A stretch of 64,000 nucleotides of DNA from Psychroserpens sp. NJDZ02 (GCF_004843725.1 NZ_CP039451.1:3230001-3294000), one strand, 5' to 3'; numbered from the stretch's first letter, positions 41,323 to 51,146 are shown. Numbers and translations are program-made. Notes: generated from the sequence alone by a model not told the origin.

Positions 41323-41703
41323 TTATTGTTTAATAAATTCCAAAGTGGAAAAATCAGCTAAATACAAGTTTCCATTATCTAAATAGGCAACGTTTGTAAT
41401 AATTTGACTTGAATCGTCTTTTGTTATAGTTAATGTGTTATGAATAAGAGACCAGTTAAACGGAGTTGCGCTAGAGATAACACCTTCTTTTGAAGTTACT
41501 TGGTTGGTTATTAATCCGTCGTTGTTAGCGTCATAAAAATGAAGTTTATATTGGGTGGTAGCATCTACAAGAAAGTCACTTCTTAACCATTCACCAAGTA
41601 TCGACTGGTTAGTATCAGTTGCTGTTGTTTGGTCATCTTGCTTACAAGACCATAGTGTTATGCAAACAACAACTAAATGAATCAGTTTTATTTTACTTTT
41701 CAT
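41323..41703 (-). CDS. Small lipocalin-like lipoprotein
   Basis: 126 residues with a lipoprotein signal (MKSKIKLIHLVVVCITLWSC). The mature part starts ILGEWLRSDF and continues with short beta strands (FNWSLIHNTLTITKD, NGNLYLADFSTLEFI), the layout of the lipocalin-like domains common in flavobacterial lipoproteins. Function unknown. Single gene. Confidence 0.65.
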   Translation of the reverse strand: MKSKIKLIHLVVVCITLWSCKQDDQTTATDTNQSILGEWLRSDFLVDATTQYKLHFYDANNDGLITNQVTSKEGVISSATPFNWSLIHNTLTITKDDSSQIITNVAYLDNGNLYLADFSTLEFIKQ

Positions 41704-41818
41704 ATGCTGGATTAATTAAGCAATAAGACTTAATAATTATCATTGAAGTATATTATTAAGTACTTTAATTAGGCTAAAAATAGTAAAATAAGTAGTTATA
41801 AATGCATTATTTACGAAA

Positions 41819-41848
41819 CAAAAAAAAAGCAACTCGTTAGAATTGCTT
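41819..41848 (-). terminator. Weak terminator after dnaN
   Basis: On the minus strand, GAAGCAATTCTAACGAGTTGC and then a long T run: a short stem AAGCAA/TTGCTT followed by eight T. Correctly placed 29 bases after the dnaN stop. Confidence 0.55.
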
Positions 41849-41876
41849 CTTTTATAGTGTTATAAGAGGTTTTAAA

Positions 41877-42995
41877 TTAGCTGTTTAGCATAACAGGCAT
41901 AACTAACATAGTGACATGTTCACCTTCTTCTAAGTCGTCAATTGGTGTAAGAATACCAGCTCTGTTTGGCATACTTAATTCTAGTTGTACCTCATTAGAA
42001 CCTAAGTTATTCAACATTTCTGTTAAAAAACGAGAGTTAAACCCTATTTGCATATCGTCACCTTGATAATCACAAGTCAAACGCTCTTCTGCTTTGTTAG
42101 AGTAGTCAATGTCTTCTGCAGAGATATTTAGTTCTGCTCCAGCAATTTTTAATCTAATTTGATGTGTTGTTTTGTTTGAGAAAATACTAACACGACGCAC
42201 AGAATTTAAAAATTGAGTTCTGTCAATCGTTAATTTGTTCGGATTTTCTTTTGGTATTACTGCTTCGTAGTTTGGATATTTACCATCAATTAAACGACAA
42301 ATTAATACGGTATTTTCAAAAGTGAATTTCGCATTAGAATCATTATACTCGATAGTGATTTCGTCGTCACTTGCTCCTAAAATTCCTTTTAATAAGTTTA
42401 AAGGTTTTTTAGGCATAATAAACTCAGCAACCTGAGATGCTTTGACGTCATCTCTAGTATATTTTACTAATTTGTGTGCATCCGTAGCAACAAATGTTAA
42501 ACCTTCGGTAGAGAATTGGAAAAACACACCACTCATTACAGGTCTTAAATCATCATTACCAGCAGCAAAAATAGTTTTGTTAATAGCAGTCGCTAAAATA
42601 TGACCAGGCATTTTTGTATTACTTGGATCTTCAAGACTTACAGCTTTCGGGAATTCGTTTCCGTCAGCATAAGCTAAAGCGTATTTACCATGATTAGAGC
42701 TGATTTCAACAATGTTATTCTCTTCAATAACAAATGTTAAGGGTTGCTCTGGAAACGTTTTTAAAGTATCTAACAGTAAACGGGCAGGAATAGCAACGCT
42801 TCCTTCATTATCACTGTCTACATCTAATACTGCAGACATCGTTGTTTCTAAATCACTTGCTGATACCGTTAGTTTAGATTCGTTTAAGTCGAATAAAAAA
42901 TTATCTAAAATTGGTAGTGTATTCGAGCTGTTTATTACACCTCCTAAAACCTGTAGTTGTTTTAGTAAGTAAGTACTTGATACAATAAATTTCAT
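41877..42995 (-). CDS. dnaN: DNA polymerase III beta subunit (sliding clamp)
   Basis: 372 residues, the normal clamp length. Three similar domains: N-terminal MKFIVSSTYLLKQLQVLGGVINSSNTLPIL, a middle domain starting about residue 130, and a C-terminal domain ending in the clamp hallmark VTMLVMPVMLNS (the usual ending is MPM.L). It encircles DNA and tethers the polymerase. It lies downstream of gldG, the order seen in other Flavobacteriia, and not beside dnaA. Confidence 0.97.
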   Translation of the reverse strand: MKFIVSSTYLLKQLQVLGGVINSSNTLPILDNFLFDLNESKLTVSASDLETTMSAVLDVDSDNEGSVAIPARLLLDTLKTFPEQPLTFVIEENNIVEISSNHGKYALAYADGNEFPKAVSLEDPSNTKMPGHILATAINKTIFAAGNDDLRPVMSGVFFQFSTEGLTFVATDAHKLVKYTRDDVKASQVAEFIMPKKPLNLLKGILGASDDEITIEYNDSNAKFTFENTVLICRLIDGKYPNYEAVIPKENPNKLTIDRTQFLNSVRRVSIFSNKTTHQIRLKIAGAELNISAEDIDYSNKAEERLTCDYQGDDMQIGFNSRFLTEMLNNLGSNEVQLELSMPNRAGILTPIDDLEEGEHVTMLVMPVMLNS

Positions 42996-43079
42996 CTATA
43001 TATGGAAATTAATACTATTAATAATGGTCTTACAAATATATTGCTAATGCGTTAAAAAAAGAAACAAACTTATTAACAC

Positions 43080-44759
43080 TTACTTTGCGTATTTTTTCTT
43101 TCGGAAGTAGTTAAACAGAAAACCAAAAACACCTAATAAAACCAATGGTAATAAGACATTTAAGAGTTGCCATTTTGTTTTTTCTTCGGTTATTTTTTCG
43201 GGATTTAAAAAAGCAACAGCAATTTCTTTAGATCTAATGTTTATAAGTCCGTTGTCGTCCAAAAGATAATTAGCCACATTTACTAAAAATTCTTTATTAC
43301 CAAAAGTCTGTCCAGTATATTTATCAAAACCAAGCTCTTCAGGACCGGTTCTGCCCACTTCATTTTTAACAATGTCACCATCAGAAATGACCACCATTTT
43401 GGTAGGGATACTTTGCGCTTTAGTGTTTGCTAATTTTAAGGGTTTAACTCTGTTTTTATAGGCAGAGGTGAAGGTGCCTTCTAATAGTACAGCTAGATTT
43501 TGAGGCCCTTTATTAAACGATTTAGGGTCTAATTTATCATTAACCATATCCAAGCTTATTTCTCTTGGAGTACCTTCTAATTTACTTAAAGGAGCACTTT
43601 GTAATAAAATAGTTTTTTTAGTACTGCTTTTTATAAGGTCCATTGGATTTGCAAAATCAAACTTTAAAAAGTCTAAATTGTTTACAATGGGATGTTTAGA
43701 GTTTCCTTTAGCTAAAGGGGAGTAGGTCCAAGGGTAACTCTGGAATTGACTTTCGCTACCTTCTCCCGAGGCTAATGTAATCGGAGCGGAGTACATGGAG
43801 CTTACAATTAATGGATTGATACGGACGCCATATTTAAAGAAAAAGTCGGTTAGGTTTAAGTCCATAGGCATTGCTATGTTTTTACCCAAGTCATTATACA
43901 AACTGTCTTTACTCATTGCGACTTGTTCTACCATCCACAAACTTTTTCCGCCGTTCATGGTATACTGGTCTAATACAAATTTTTCAGCTTCGGTAAAGGG
44001 TTCTGTTGGTTTAGCTGAAATAATTAAATCAAAGTCTTGCAATTTTTTTAGCGTACTTTCGGCATGATTGGCCACACTATCTAAAGTAAAAGGAGCTATA
44101 AAATAATAATCTCTAATGCTTTTTATATAATCGGCAATGTATTTGTTTTCAAGTTGTCCATTACCTTTTAAAACCGCTATTTTACGACGTTTAGGATTAA
44201 CTAATTTGCTAAAACCGTCTGCAAAAGCATACTCTAACTGTTGTACAGAATTAGTTACTAATTGTTGTTGCGTGGCTCCAATGGTGTTTTTTACTAAAGG
44301 AATTTTTACCGTAGTATCATTATAACTGGCCAAAGCCCATGGGAAAATAACAGCTTGGCTTGATTTTCCATTCTCCTGGACGTTTAATTGCATGGGTGTT
44401 AAACCACGGGCATTTAACTGTTGAATATTTTGATCGCGTGTTGCTTCGTTTTCAATCGGATTTATAAAATTGAAGCTAATATTGTTGTTATACGCTTTAA
44501 ATTCTTCAAGTAATTGTCTAGTTTCTGATTGTAGTTTTCTGAATTCTGAAGGAAAACCATCGCCTTCCAAATACACATCTATAACCACAGGAGATTCTGC
44601 TTTATCCAATATGGCTAAAGCCGAAGGATTAAGTGTGTAACGTTGATCGGTAGTTAAATCAAAACGTTTATAAACCTTTTGAGCAAGTACGTTTAGTAAA
44701 ATTAAACCAACGACTAAAAGTGCGATATTTTTGATAGATTTATTCAAATTTTTTCTCAA
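43080..44759 (-). CDS. gldG: Gliding motility ABC transporter component GldG
   Basis: 559 residues. The N-terminal membrane helix (NIALLVVGLILLNVLAQ) is followed by a large periplasmic ABC_transp_aux-like domain (RFDLTTDQRYTLNPSALAIL, typical start) and a C-terminal helix (LLNVLLPLVLLGVFGFLFNYFRKKKYAK). GldF and GldG, with GldA, form the ABC transporter first defined in Flavobacterium johnsoniae gliding. Its first codons overlap the end of the small gene upstream by 20 bases, so translation is coupled. Confidence 0.93.
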   Translation of the reverse strand: MRKNLNKSIKNIALLVVGLILLNVLAQKVYKRFDLTTDQRYTLNPSALAILDKAESPVVIDVYLEGDGFPSEFRKLQSETRQLLEEFKAYNNNISFNFINPIENEATRDQNIQQLNARGLTPMQLNVQENGKSSQAVIFPWALASYNDTTVKIPLVKNTIGATQQQLVTNSVQQLEYAFADGFSKLVNPKRRKIAVLKGNGQLENKYIADYIKSIRDYYFIAPFTLDSVANHAESTLKKLQDFDLIISAKPTEPFTEAEKFVLDQYTMNGGKSLWMVEQVAMSKDSLYNDLGKNIAMPMDLNLTDFFFKYGVRINPLIVSSMYSAPITLASGEGSESQFQSYPWTYSPLAKGNSKHPIVNNLDFLKFDFANPMDLIKSSTKKTILLQSAPLSKLEGTPREISLDMVNDKLDPKSFNKGPQNLAVLLEGTFTSAYKNRVKPLKLANTKAQSIPTKMVVISDGDIVKNEVGRTGPEELGFDKYTGQTFGNKEFLVNVANYLLDDNGLINIRSKEIAVAFLNPEKITEEKTKWQLLNVLLPLVLLGVFGFLFNYFRKKKYAK

Positions 44760-45225
44760 GTTTATAGGTTTTAATTGCGGCTACTGTATCATTTTTAAAC
44801 TGAAGCTCAATACATTCTTGTTCCATATTAAAAGCACCAGGTTTAAAGCCCATGTTATAGTTCCATTGGTCTTTAGAGTTCGCTTTTATACTATCATCCC
44901 AACCATACCATTCGGCAGTTCCAAAATCATTAGCAATTTTAGATTTGGACAGTCCAATTAATTGATTCTCATTATTTAATTGATCCATCATTTCAAAACG
45001 CAATTCAGGAAATTCTGCCCAGTCTTCCGAGTTAAAATATTTTTGATGATGATAATTTGAAAAGATATTGACTATCGGGTAAAATAAATAAAAATAGAGT
45101 AGAGGTGTTGCTACTATTGTGATTAACAAACTAAGCCACTTGTTGTCTCCAATAGTTTTTATAAATAGCCAAGCCAAAATAAAAACAGCAATAAACGAAA
45201 TAACTAATCCAATTGTAATAACCAT
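44740..45225 (-). CDS. Two-helix membrane protein between gldF and gldG
   Basis: 161 residues: two transmembrane helices at about 3-24 and 32-52, then an acidic soluble C-terminal domain (FNSEDWAEFPELRFEMMDQL, then WYGWDDSIK). It starts one base after the gldF stop and overlaps the gldG start by 20 bases, so it is part of the same operon. In F. johnsoniae gldF and gldG are adjacent as I recall, so this is an extra gene here. I do not recognise a family. Possibly an accessory factor of the Gld transporter or simply a coupled passenger. Confidence 0.7.
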   Translation of the reverse strand: MVITIGLVISFIAVFILAWLFIKTIGDNKWLSLLITIVATPLLYFYLFYPIVNIFSNYHHQKYFNSEDWAEFPELRFEMMDQLNNENQLIGLSKSKIANDFGTAEWYGWDDSIKANSKDQWNYNMGFKPGAFNMEQECIELQFKNDTVAAIKTYKLEKKFE

Positions 45226-45226
45226 A

Positions 45227-45940
45227 TTATTGTTTTTTGATGTTAAATTTGGTTAACATTATAAACAATGTCGTCACGCTTAAAAAGTAGATAATATCCC
45301 TCGTATCTAACACACCGCGACTCATGCTTTTAAAATGTGCATTCATTCCTAGGTTTTCAATCATATTATTAGAAACTACATCTGCAATACCTTCAAATCC
45401 AATATAAAAAAACAGGCATAAAAATACAGCGACGATAAAGGCAACGATTTGGTTGTCTGATAATGTAGATGCAAAAACACCAATAGCAGTGTAAGCCGCA
45501 ACTAAAAATAACAGTCCAAAATAAGAGCCTAACGTGCTTCCAAAATCGAGATTACCAGTAGGATTACCTAATTGATAGACTGTGTAAACGTATAATACTG
45601 TTGGAATTAACGCTATTAAAATTAGTATAAAAGCACCAAGATATTTACCTAAAACTAATTGTAATGTACTAATAGGCTTGGTTAATAACAACTCTAAAGT
45701 CCCTTGTTTTTTCTCGTCACTAAAACTGCGCATAGTTACAGCAGGAATCAAGAATATTAGTATCCAAGGCGCTAATAAGAAAAAAGAGGATAAGTCTGCA
45801 AATCCGTTATCAAGGATATTAAATTCGCCTTTAAAGACCCACAAAAATAGACCGTTTAGTACTAAAAATATAGTAATGACTAAATAGCCAATGGGCGACG
45901 CGAAAAATGAATTTATTTCTTTTTTAAGTATGGCTAGCAT
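45227..45940 (-). CDS. gldF: Gliding motility ABC transporter permease GldF
   Basis: 237 residues, six hydrophobic spans. MLAILKKEINSFFASPIGYLV is the characteristic start of GldF and related ABC-2 permeases; the first periplasmic part (GEFNILDNGFADLSSFF) and EKKQGTLELLLTKPIS are further family motifs. Works with GldG and the ATPase GldA. It precedes a small coupled gene and gldG. Confidence 0.93.
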   Translation of the reverse strand: MLAILKKEINSFFASPIGYLVITIFLVLNGLFLWVFKGEFNILDNGFADLSSFFLLAPWILIFLIPAVTMRSFSDEKKQGTLELLLTKPISTLQLVLGKYLGAFILILIALIPTVLYVYTVYQLGNPTGNLDFGSTLGSYFGLLFLVAAYTAIGVFASTLSDNQIVAFIVAVFLCLFFYIGFEGIADVVSNNMIENLGMNAHFKSMSRGVLDTRDIIYFLSVTTLFIMLTKFNIKKQ

Positions 45941-45996
45941 GCTTTATTTCTTTATTAATGTGGTTATTTGGTTGTCAATCAACTCCCGAATTAGTT

Positions 45997-46293
45997 TTAT
46001 TTTAGTGACGCTAATTTGTCAACACTCCAAGCTTCAGGTTTTGCATTAAATAAGGGTTTTGTTTTTGCCCAAATTCCTTTGAATAATTCAGAGTTTCTAT
46101 AATTTTCTAAATCACTTTCAGCATCCCAGTAACTATACGTAAAAAACACGTTACTATTGTGTTTGTCTTGATATAACTCTAATAATTGATTGCCTTCAAA
46201 ATTTCTAATTTTATATTTTATAGTTTCAAAATTAGCGAGAAAGGTCGCTATGTTTTCTTCAGCAAAACTTAATTTTACAATTCTTACAAACAT
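45997..46293 (-). CDS. Antibiotic biosynthesis monooxygenase (ABM) family protein
   Basis: 98 residues of the dimeric alpha-beta barrel (ferredoxin-like) fold: MFVRIVKLSFAEENIATFLANF, then GNQLLELYQDKHNSNVFFTYSYWDAESDLENYRNSELF, the typical ABM pattern. Family members are small monooxygenases or heme/quinone-binding proteins; no specific activity can be assigned. It lies between the SAM hydrolase gene and gldF on the same strand, the order seen in related genomes. Confidence 0.85.
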   Translation of the reverse strand: MFVRIVKLSFAEENIATFLANFETIKYKIRNFEGNQLLELYQDKHNSNVFFTYSYWDAESDLENYRNSELFKGIWAKTKPLFNAKPEAWSVDKLASLK

Positions 46294-46308
46294 TGTATTA
46301 GTAGGTGT

Positions 46309-47166
46309 TTATCCGTTAAAATTTACGGGTTCTTCTTTTATAAAATTTATGGTTATCGTGTCACGTAATCCTAACCCCATTAAACTACTGGCGCTTCCAA
46401 CGGTTTGATTGTTACTTTTGTAAATTGCTATTTCTAAATAATTAGAGCTATTAAAAACAACTAAACCACGACCTTCATCAGTACGCTTATCTTCTGGGAT
46501 GTCAAAGTTTACAATATCACTATATTTATTTTGTATTTTTTTAAATTTATTATTTCTAGCGGACACCTCGTAAGTTCTGCCTTTTTGTAATTTCTCAAAA
46601 AAGGATTTCTTTATATTCGTGACAACATTACCATAATTATCAATATAAATTATACTTCCTATAATTTGCGTTTGTTCCTCATTAACATAAGGGACTAAGT
46701 TTTTAATGGGTTTGATAGTGTTAATCGCTTTACCAATCACTTCAAGAGTACCACCTCGGGCAATATGACAAGCAACTTTTACAAAGACATCCAATACAGG
46801 AAAACTCGTTTCTATTTTATCGTGTATATTAATTTCGACTAATTTAGAGGGCGCAATTTCATTAGCAATCATACTCATTATTCCATTGTTGGCACATACA
46901 AAATAATGGTCATCCAACTCCACTGCAATATGTTTGTTTTCTTGATTTAATTCCGAGTCAATACCTATTAAGTGAATACTACCTTTAGGAAAACTACTAT
47001 AAGCATTTTGAATAATATATGCAGCTTCAGCAATATTAAAAGGAGAGACAGAGTGAGAGATATCAACAATTCTAACCTCAGGTAATTCACTATAAATAGC
47101 ACCTTTGATTGCGCCGGCATAGTGATCTTTCTCTCCAAAATCTGTGGTAAGCGTTATAATTGGCAT
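46309..47166 (-). CDS. SAM hydrolase (S-adenosyl-L-methionine hydroxide adenosyltransferase family)
   Basis: 285 residues of the DUF62 family. N-terminal ITLTTDFGEKDHYAGAIKGAI with the catalytic Asp of the family, then DISHSVSPFNIAEAAYIIQNAY; FVCANNGIMSMI and DNYGNVVTNI complete the signature. Most members hydrolyse SAM to adenosine and methionine; fluorinase and chlorinase are special cases distinguished by a longer loop not evident here. Divergent from phoH. Start ATG is clear. Confidence 0.9.
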   Translation of the reverse strand: MPIITLTTDFGEKDHYAGAIKGAIYSELPEVRIVDISHSVSPFNIAEAAYIIQNAYSSFPKGSIHLIGIDSELNQENKHIAVELDDHYFVCANNGIMSMIANEIAPSKLVEINIHDKIETSFPVLDVFVKVACHIARGGTLEVIGKAINTIKPIKNLVPYVNEEQTQIIGSIIYIDNYGNVVTNIKKSFFEKLQKGRTYEVSARNNKFKKIQNKYSDIVNFDIPEDKRTDEGRGLVVFNSSNYLEIAIYKSNNQTVGSASSLMGLGLRDTITINFIKEEPVNFNG

Positions 47167-47212
47167 GAATTATTGTTGATATTTTTTTAACCTTAAACAC
47201 ACAAAAAAGGTG

Positions 47213-47220
47213 TAAATTTG
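47213..47220 (+). promoter_or_regulatory. -7 element (TAAATTTG) upstream of phoH
   Basis: A full TAnnTTTG match 55 bases before the phoH start, in the intergenic region shared with the divergent SAM hydrolase gene. No clear -33 TTG at ideal spacing. Confidence 0.4.
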
Positions 47221-47274
47221 TTAGATAGACAAAACTAACAAAATTGTACAGATTAATTTAATAAATCAGCGCTT

Positions 47275-48228
47275 TTGAACGAAATAATTATTGAGCTAGA
47301 AGAGATGTCTCCAAAAGAGTTTTTTGGAACGGGAAACGAAAACATTACACTTTTAAAAAAATACTTTCCAAAACTTAAGATAGTCGCTAGAGGGAACAAA
47401 ATTAAAGCCTTTGGAGATGACGAGCTTCTTGAAGAATTTGATCGTAGAATGACCATGCTAATAATGCATTTTTCTAAGTATAATAAGTTAGACGAAAACG
47501 TTATTGAACGTGTGTTAACAAGTCAAAGCGGTGATGATTATAAGACTTCAGAGCAAAGTGGCGAAGTTTTGGTACATGGTGTAAATGGAAAACCTATTAA
47601 ACCGATCACAGCTAACCAACGTAAAATGGTAGAGTTGATGCGTAAAAACGATATGGTTTTTGCAATTGGACCAGCCGGAACAGGAAAGACATATACAGGA
47701 GTTGCGTTGGCAGTAAAAGCCTTAAAAAACAAAGAAGTAAAACGTATTATATTAACGCGTCCTGCGGTGGAAGCGGGAGAAAATTTAGGATTTTTACCGG
47801 GAGATTTACAAGAAAAATTAGATCCTTACATGCAACCTATTTATGATGCTTTACGGGATATGATTCCTGCTGAAAAACTAGCACATTATATAGAAAACGG
47901 CACCATACAGATTGCTCCATTAGCCTTTATGCGTGGACGTACGTTGGATCATGCTTTTGTTATTTTGGATGAAGGTCAAAATACAACACATGCACAAATG
48001 AAGATGTTTTTAACCAGAATGGGGAAAAATGCTAAATTTTTGCTAACCGGTGATCCAGGACAAATAGATTTACCACGTCGTACTATTTCTGGTTTAAAAG
48101 AAGCCTTGCTTATTTTAAAAGGAGTAGAAGGTGTAGGAATGATTTTTCTAGATGATAAGGATGTTGTACGTCATAAATTGGTCAAGAAGATTATAGAGGC
48201 TTATAAGCATATCGAAAATGTTGATTAG
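47275..48228 (+). CDS. phoH: PhoH-family ATPase
   Basis: 317 residues starting at a TTG (LNEIIIELEEMSPKEFFG), which matches the N-terminus expected for flavobacterial PhoH; no upstream ATG is in frame. Walker A is in AIGPAGTGKTYTGVALAVKAL, Walker B in DHAFVILDEGQNTTHAQMKMFLTRMG, and the sensor-like LTGDPGQIDLP follows. A cytoplasmic P-loop ATPase linked to RNA processing in other bacteria. purC follows 47 bases on. Confidence 0.93.
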   Translation: MNEIIIELEEMSPKEFFGTGNENITLLKKYFPKLKIVARGNKIKAFGDDELLEEFDRRMTMLIMHFSKYNKLDENVIERVLTSQSGDDYKTSEQSGEVLVHGVNGKPIKPITANQRKMVELMRKNDMVFAIGPAGTGKTYTGVALAVKALKNKEVKRIILTRPAVEAGENLGFLPGDLQEKLDPYMQPIYDALRDMIPAEKLAHYIENGTIQIAPLAFMRGRTLDHAFVILDEGQNTTHAQMKMFLTRMGKNAKFLLTGDPGQIDLPRRTISGLKEALLILKGVEGVGMIFLDDKDVVRHKLVKKIIEAYKHIENVD

Positions 48229-48275
48229 ATAGGACTAGTATAAAATATAAATTAAATAAATTACCAGATTAAGTA

Positions 48276-49223
48276 ATGAGTAATACAATAATAGATACCA
48301 ATTTTAATTTTCCAAATCAAAAAAGTCTTTACAAAGGAAAAGTTAGAGCCGTTTATAATATCAATGACGAAGAATTAGTCATGATTGCTACAGATAGATT
48401 AAGTGCCTTTGATGTGGTTATGCCTAAAGGGATTCCTTATAAAGGACAAATTCTTAATCAGATTGCAACTAGTATGATGAAGGCTACGGAAGATGTGGTG
48501 CCAAACTGGTTAACAGCAACACCAGATCCAAACGTTGCGGTTGGACATTTATGCGAGCCTTTTAAAGTCGAAATGGTAATACGTGGTTACATGTCTGGTC
48601 ATGCTGCACGCGAGTATAAAGCTGGGAAGCGTATGCTTTGCGGTGTTGCAATGCCAGAAGGTATGAAGGAGAACGATAAGTTTCCTGAGCCTATCATTAC
48701 ACCTGCGACTAAAGCAGAAATGGGGGATCACGATGAAGATATCTCTAGAGAAGATATTTTGAAAAAAGGAATTGTAAGTGAAGCCGATTATATTGTCTTA
48801 GAAGATTACACGCGTAAATTATTCCAAAGAGGGACTGAAATTGCAGCATCACGTGGCTTAATTCTTGTAGATACTAAATATGAATTTGGTAAAACTAAAG
48901 AGGGGAAAATTGTTTTAATTGACGAAATCCATACGCCAGATTCTTCGCGTTATTTTTATGCAGAAGGCTACCAAGACCGTCAAAATAATAATGAAGCTCA
49001 GAAACAATTGTCTAAAGAGTTTGTCAGACAATGGTTAATTGCTAATGATTTTCAAGGATTAGAAGGTCAAACCGTTCCGGTAATGTCTGATGCGTATATT
49101 GAAACCGTATCAGAACGTTATATTGAATTATACGAAAATATTATGGGAGAACCATTTGTAAAAGCGGATGTGTCTAATATTCAGGAACGTATTGAAGCTA
49201 ATGTTTTAGCTTATTTACAATAG
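48276..49223 (+). CDS. purC: Phosphoribosylaminoimidazole-succinocarboxamide synthase
   Basis: 315 residues. Joins aspartate to CAIR to give SAICAR in purine synthesis. Motifs: [14 protein letters not shown] (ATP-binding SAICAR synthetase start), [34 protein letters not shown], and [11 protein letters not shown] followed by [14 protein letters not shown]. The ~300-residue, eukaryote-like length is usual in Bacteroidota. Followed by a strong terminator. Confidence 0.96.
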   Translation: MSNTIIDTNFNFPNQKSLYKGKVRAVYNINDEELVMIATDRLSAFDVVMPKGIPYKGQILNQIATSMMKATEDVVPNWLTATPDPNVAVGHLCEPFKVEMVIRGYMSGHAAREYKAGKRMLCGVAMPEGMKENDKFPEPIITPATKAEMGDHDEDISREDILKKGIVSEADYIVLEDYTRKLFQRGTEIAASRGLILVDTKYEFGKTKEGKIVLIDEIHTPDSSRYFYAEGYQDRQNNNEAQKQLSKEFVRQWLIANDFQGLEGQTVPVMSDAYIETVSERYIELYENIMGEPFVKADVSNIQERIEANVLAYLQ

Positions 49224-49245
49224 GAATATTATAAAACTATTAAAT

Positions 49246-49277
49246 AAAAAAGAGCTTGCGTATGCAAGCTCTTTTTT
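49246..49277. terminator. Terminator after purC
   Basis: AAAAAAGAGCTTGC pairs perfectly with GCAAGCTCTTTTTT around GTAT, a bidirectional intrinsic terminator between convergent genes. Confidence 0.85.
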
Positions 49278-49316
49278 ATTTGTTGACATCAGTAATGACA
49301 GCTTTACTTATATTAT

Positions 49317-49580
49317 TTAGGCTTCTTTATTACTAGTGTTATATTTTTTATGTTCAATTTTTTTCTTTTCTAAAATGGCATAAAACTTTCGAGGAGAAAT
49401 TTTTAAATCTTTAGTAATATCACTGACTTTCTTTTTTCCTTTTTTATACAGTTTTAAATTGTCATTGACTTGCTTGTTAAAGTAGTAATCTTTCAACTTC
49501 TCTACGATTTGTAATTCCGTTAAATTTGATTCCGTTTTATAACTTTCAATTTCAGATTTAATATTTGATAAAGTACTCAT
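49317..49580 (-). CDS. Small helix-turn-helix-like protein of unknown function
   Basis: 87 residues, lysine-rich, all-helical in appearance. The stretch KKKVSDITKDLKISPRKFYAILEKKKIEHKKY has the spacing of a small helix-turn-helix with a recognition helix (SPRKFYAILE). No partner gene. May be a small DNA-binding regulator; function unknown. Confidence 0.55.
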   Translation of the reverse strand: MSTLSNIKSEIESYKTESNLTELQIVEKLKDYYFNKQVNDNLKLYKKGKKKVSDITKDLKISPRKFYAILEKKKIEHKKYNTSNKEA

Positions 49581-49755
49581 AAGTCTTGGTGTTATCGTTT
49601 TCTAAGGTGTCCAGTCAAAAAAGAGGCAAAATATTGAAATACTAAAACTAGGTAAGTATTACTGCTTTATCTCCTTTTTTACAAAAGTAATAGATTTTTT
49701 TTAATGTGTAAAAAATCGTAAAAAGGATGAATTGTATTAATCCAAATGTATTCCT

Positions 49756-50445
49756 TTATTTATAAGAAACTAAAATAGCAGCTACTTTTTGCAAATCACT
49801 TTCATTAATTTCAGTCTTAGGTGCTAACGGAAATGTTTGCTGCCCTGGACGACTAACAAACGCTGCGCGCCAACCAGCCCAAAGTGCGCCAGCAACATCC
49901 CAGCCATGTGCAGCAATTAGCATGCAGTCTTCAGGTTTGACATTCATATTTTTGGCTGCCCAATTATAAACATCTGTAAAAGGCTTGAATTTTCCAACAG
50001 ACTCAATACTTAATAACTTGTCAAAATAAGTGGTTAATCCCACGTTTTCAAATTTGTTTTTTAAGCTTTCTGCATTAGAATTAGTCAGTGCTACTAAAGT
50101 GTAGCCATCATTTTTTAATGCTTTTAAAGCTTCCTTTACTTCTGGATGTGGCGGTAAGTTTTGCATAGCATTTACAATAATATCTCGTGCTTTATCTTCC
50201 GGAATGGTAATATCTTGATTGGCTGCAACCATTTGTAATGCAGCAGCACCAATATGTCCAAATGGTTGATAACGACCACTAGCCGAAACCACTAATGAAT
50301 ACTGTAACATTGTTGTAAACCATAAGGATAACAACTCTTGGTTTCCGCCTAAAGCATCACCCACTTGTTTTTTCATTATAGTTAAATCTAACAAGGTTTC
50401 GTTTACATCAAAAAACAAAACCTTTGGTCTGGTTTTAGTAGTCAT
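49756..50445 (-). CDS. Haloacid dehalogenase type II-like hydrolase (HAD superfamily)
   Basis: 229 residues. HAD motif I is FFDVNETLLDL (nucleophile Asp13), motif II LVALTNSNAESL, motif III lysine in KLLSIESVGKFKPFTDVY and motif IV in ENCMLIAAHGWDVAGALWAG, specifically like (S)-2-haloacid dehalogenases. Substrate may be a halogenated acid or another small metabolite. Last gene of the TetR-linked operon; 25 bases after the peroxiredoxin gene. Confidence 0.85.
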   Translation of the reverse strand: MTTKTRPKVLFFDVNETLLDLTIMKKQVGDALGGNQELLSLWFTTMLQYSLVVSASGRYQPFGHIGAAALQMVAANQDITIPEDKARDIIVNAMQNLPPHPEVKEALKALKNDGYTLVALTNSNAESLKNKFENVGLTTYFDKLLSIESVGKFKPFTDVYNWAAKNMNVKPEDCMLIAAHGWDVAGALWAGWRAAFVSRPGQQTFPLAPKTEINESDLQKVAAILVSYK

Positions 50446-50470
50446 ATCAAAAAATATTATCGTTTTTAAT

Positions 50471-51136
50471 TTAGCTAAGTTTGCGTAAAGCAGTTAATAT
50501 ATCTGTAACCTCTGCACGTTTAGTGTAATCGGCATCTAGAAAGGCATATTGAATAATACCATTAGTATCAATGACGTAAGTGGCAGCCAACGGTAATTGG
50601 TTACTATTATCTCCATTTACTTTATTTAATCCAAAACCAGCATTATAAATAGTGGCAACATCATCGGTTAGCGTATAAACGACACCGTATTCCTTTCCAA
50701 CAGTATTTTCTAAATCACTTAAAACAGAGAATTCTAAATTGTTTTTTTCTGAAGTACTTAAAGAGTTATCCGGTAGCTCTGGAGTCAAAGCTAAAAGTGT
50801 AGCACCTTCGTTTTTAAATTCAGGTAATTTGTCTTGTAAAGCGTGCAATGTAATGTTGCAATACGGGCACCATCCACCTCTGTACCAAGTTAAAACTACT
50901 GGTCCGTTCTTTAATTCGTCATACAAGTTGACCGATTTATTTAAAGCATTTTTTAAAGTGAAATTAAGCGCTTTGTCTCCAACGTTTAAAGCATTTTCTA
51001 ATACTCCAGATTTGGCAACACTCGCAATGCCGTCTGCATATATTTGTTTCTTTTCGTCTGAGAATTTGGCAGCACCTGCTTGACGTACTTTATCTAACAA
51101 AACGTCCAATTCTCCTGTGTTTTTATTGTTGTCCAT
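50471..51136 (-). CDS. Peroxiredoxin-like protein (AhpC/TSA family)
   Basis: 221 residues. The active-site strand-loop reads VVLTWYRGGWCPYC with Cys90 and Cys93, a CxxC rather than the single peroxidatic TxxC, as in the peroxiredoxin-like PRX-like2 group. Likely reduces peroxides or disulfides in the cytoplasm (no signal peptide). It lies between the FrnE-like and HAD genes, with 10 and 25 base spacers, so it belongs to the same transcript. Confidence 0.85.
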   Translation of the reverse strand: MDNNKNTGELDVLLDKVRQAGAAKFSDEKKQIYADGIASVAKSGVLENALNVGDKALNFTLKNALNKSVNLYDELKNGPVVLTWYRGGWCPYCNITLHALQDKLPEFKNEGATLLALTPELPDNSLSTSEKNNLEFSVLSDLENTVGKEYGVVYTLTDDVATIYNAGFGLNKVNGDNSNQLPLAATYVIDTNGIIQYAFLDADYTKRAEVTDILTALRKLS

Positions 51137-51146
51137 GTGTTGTGTA

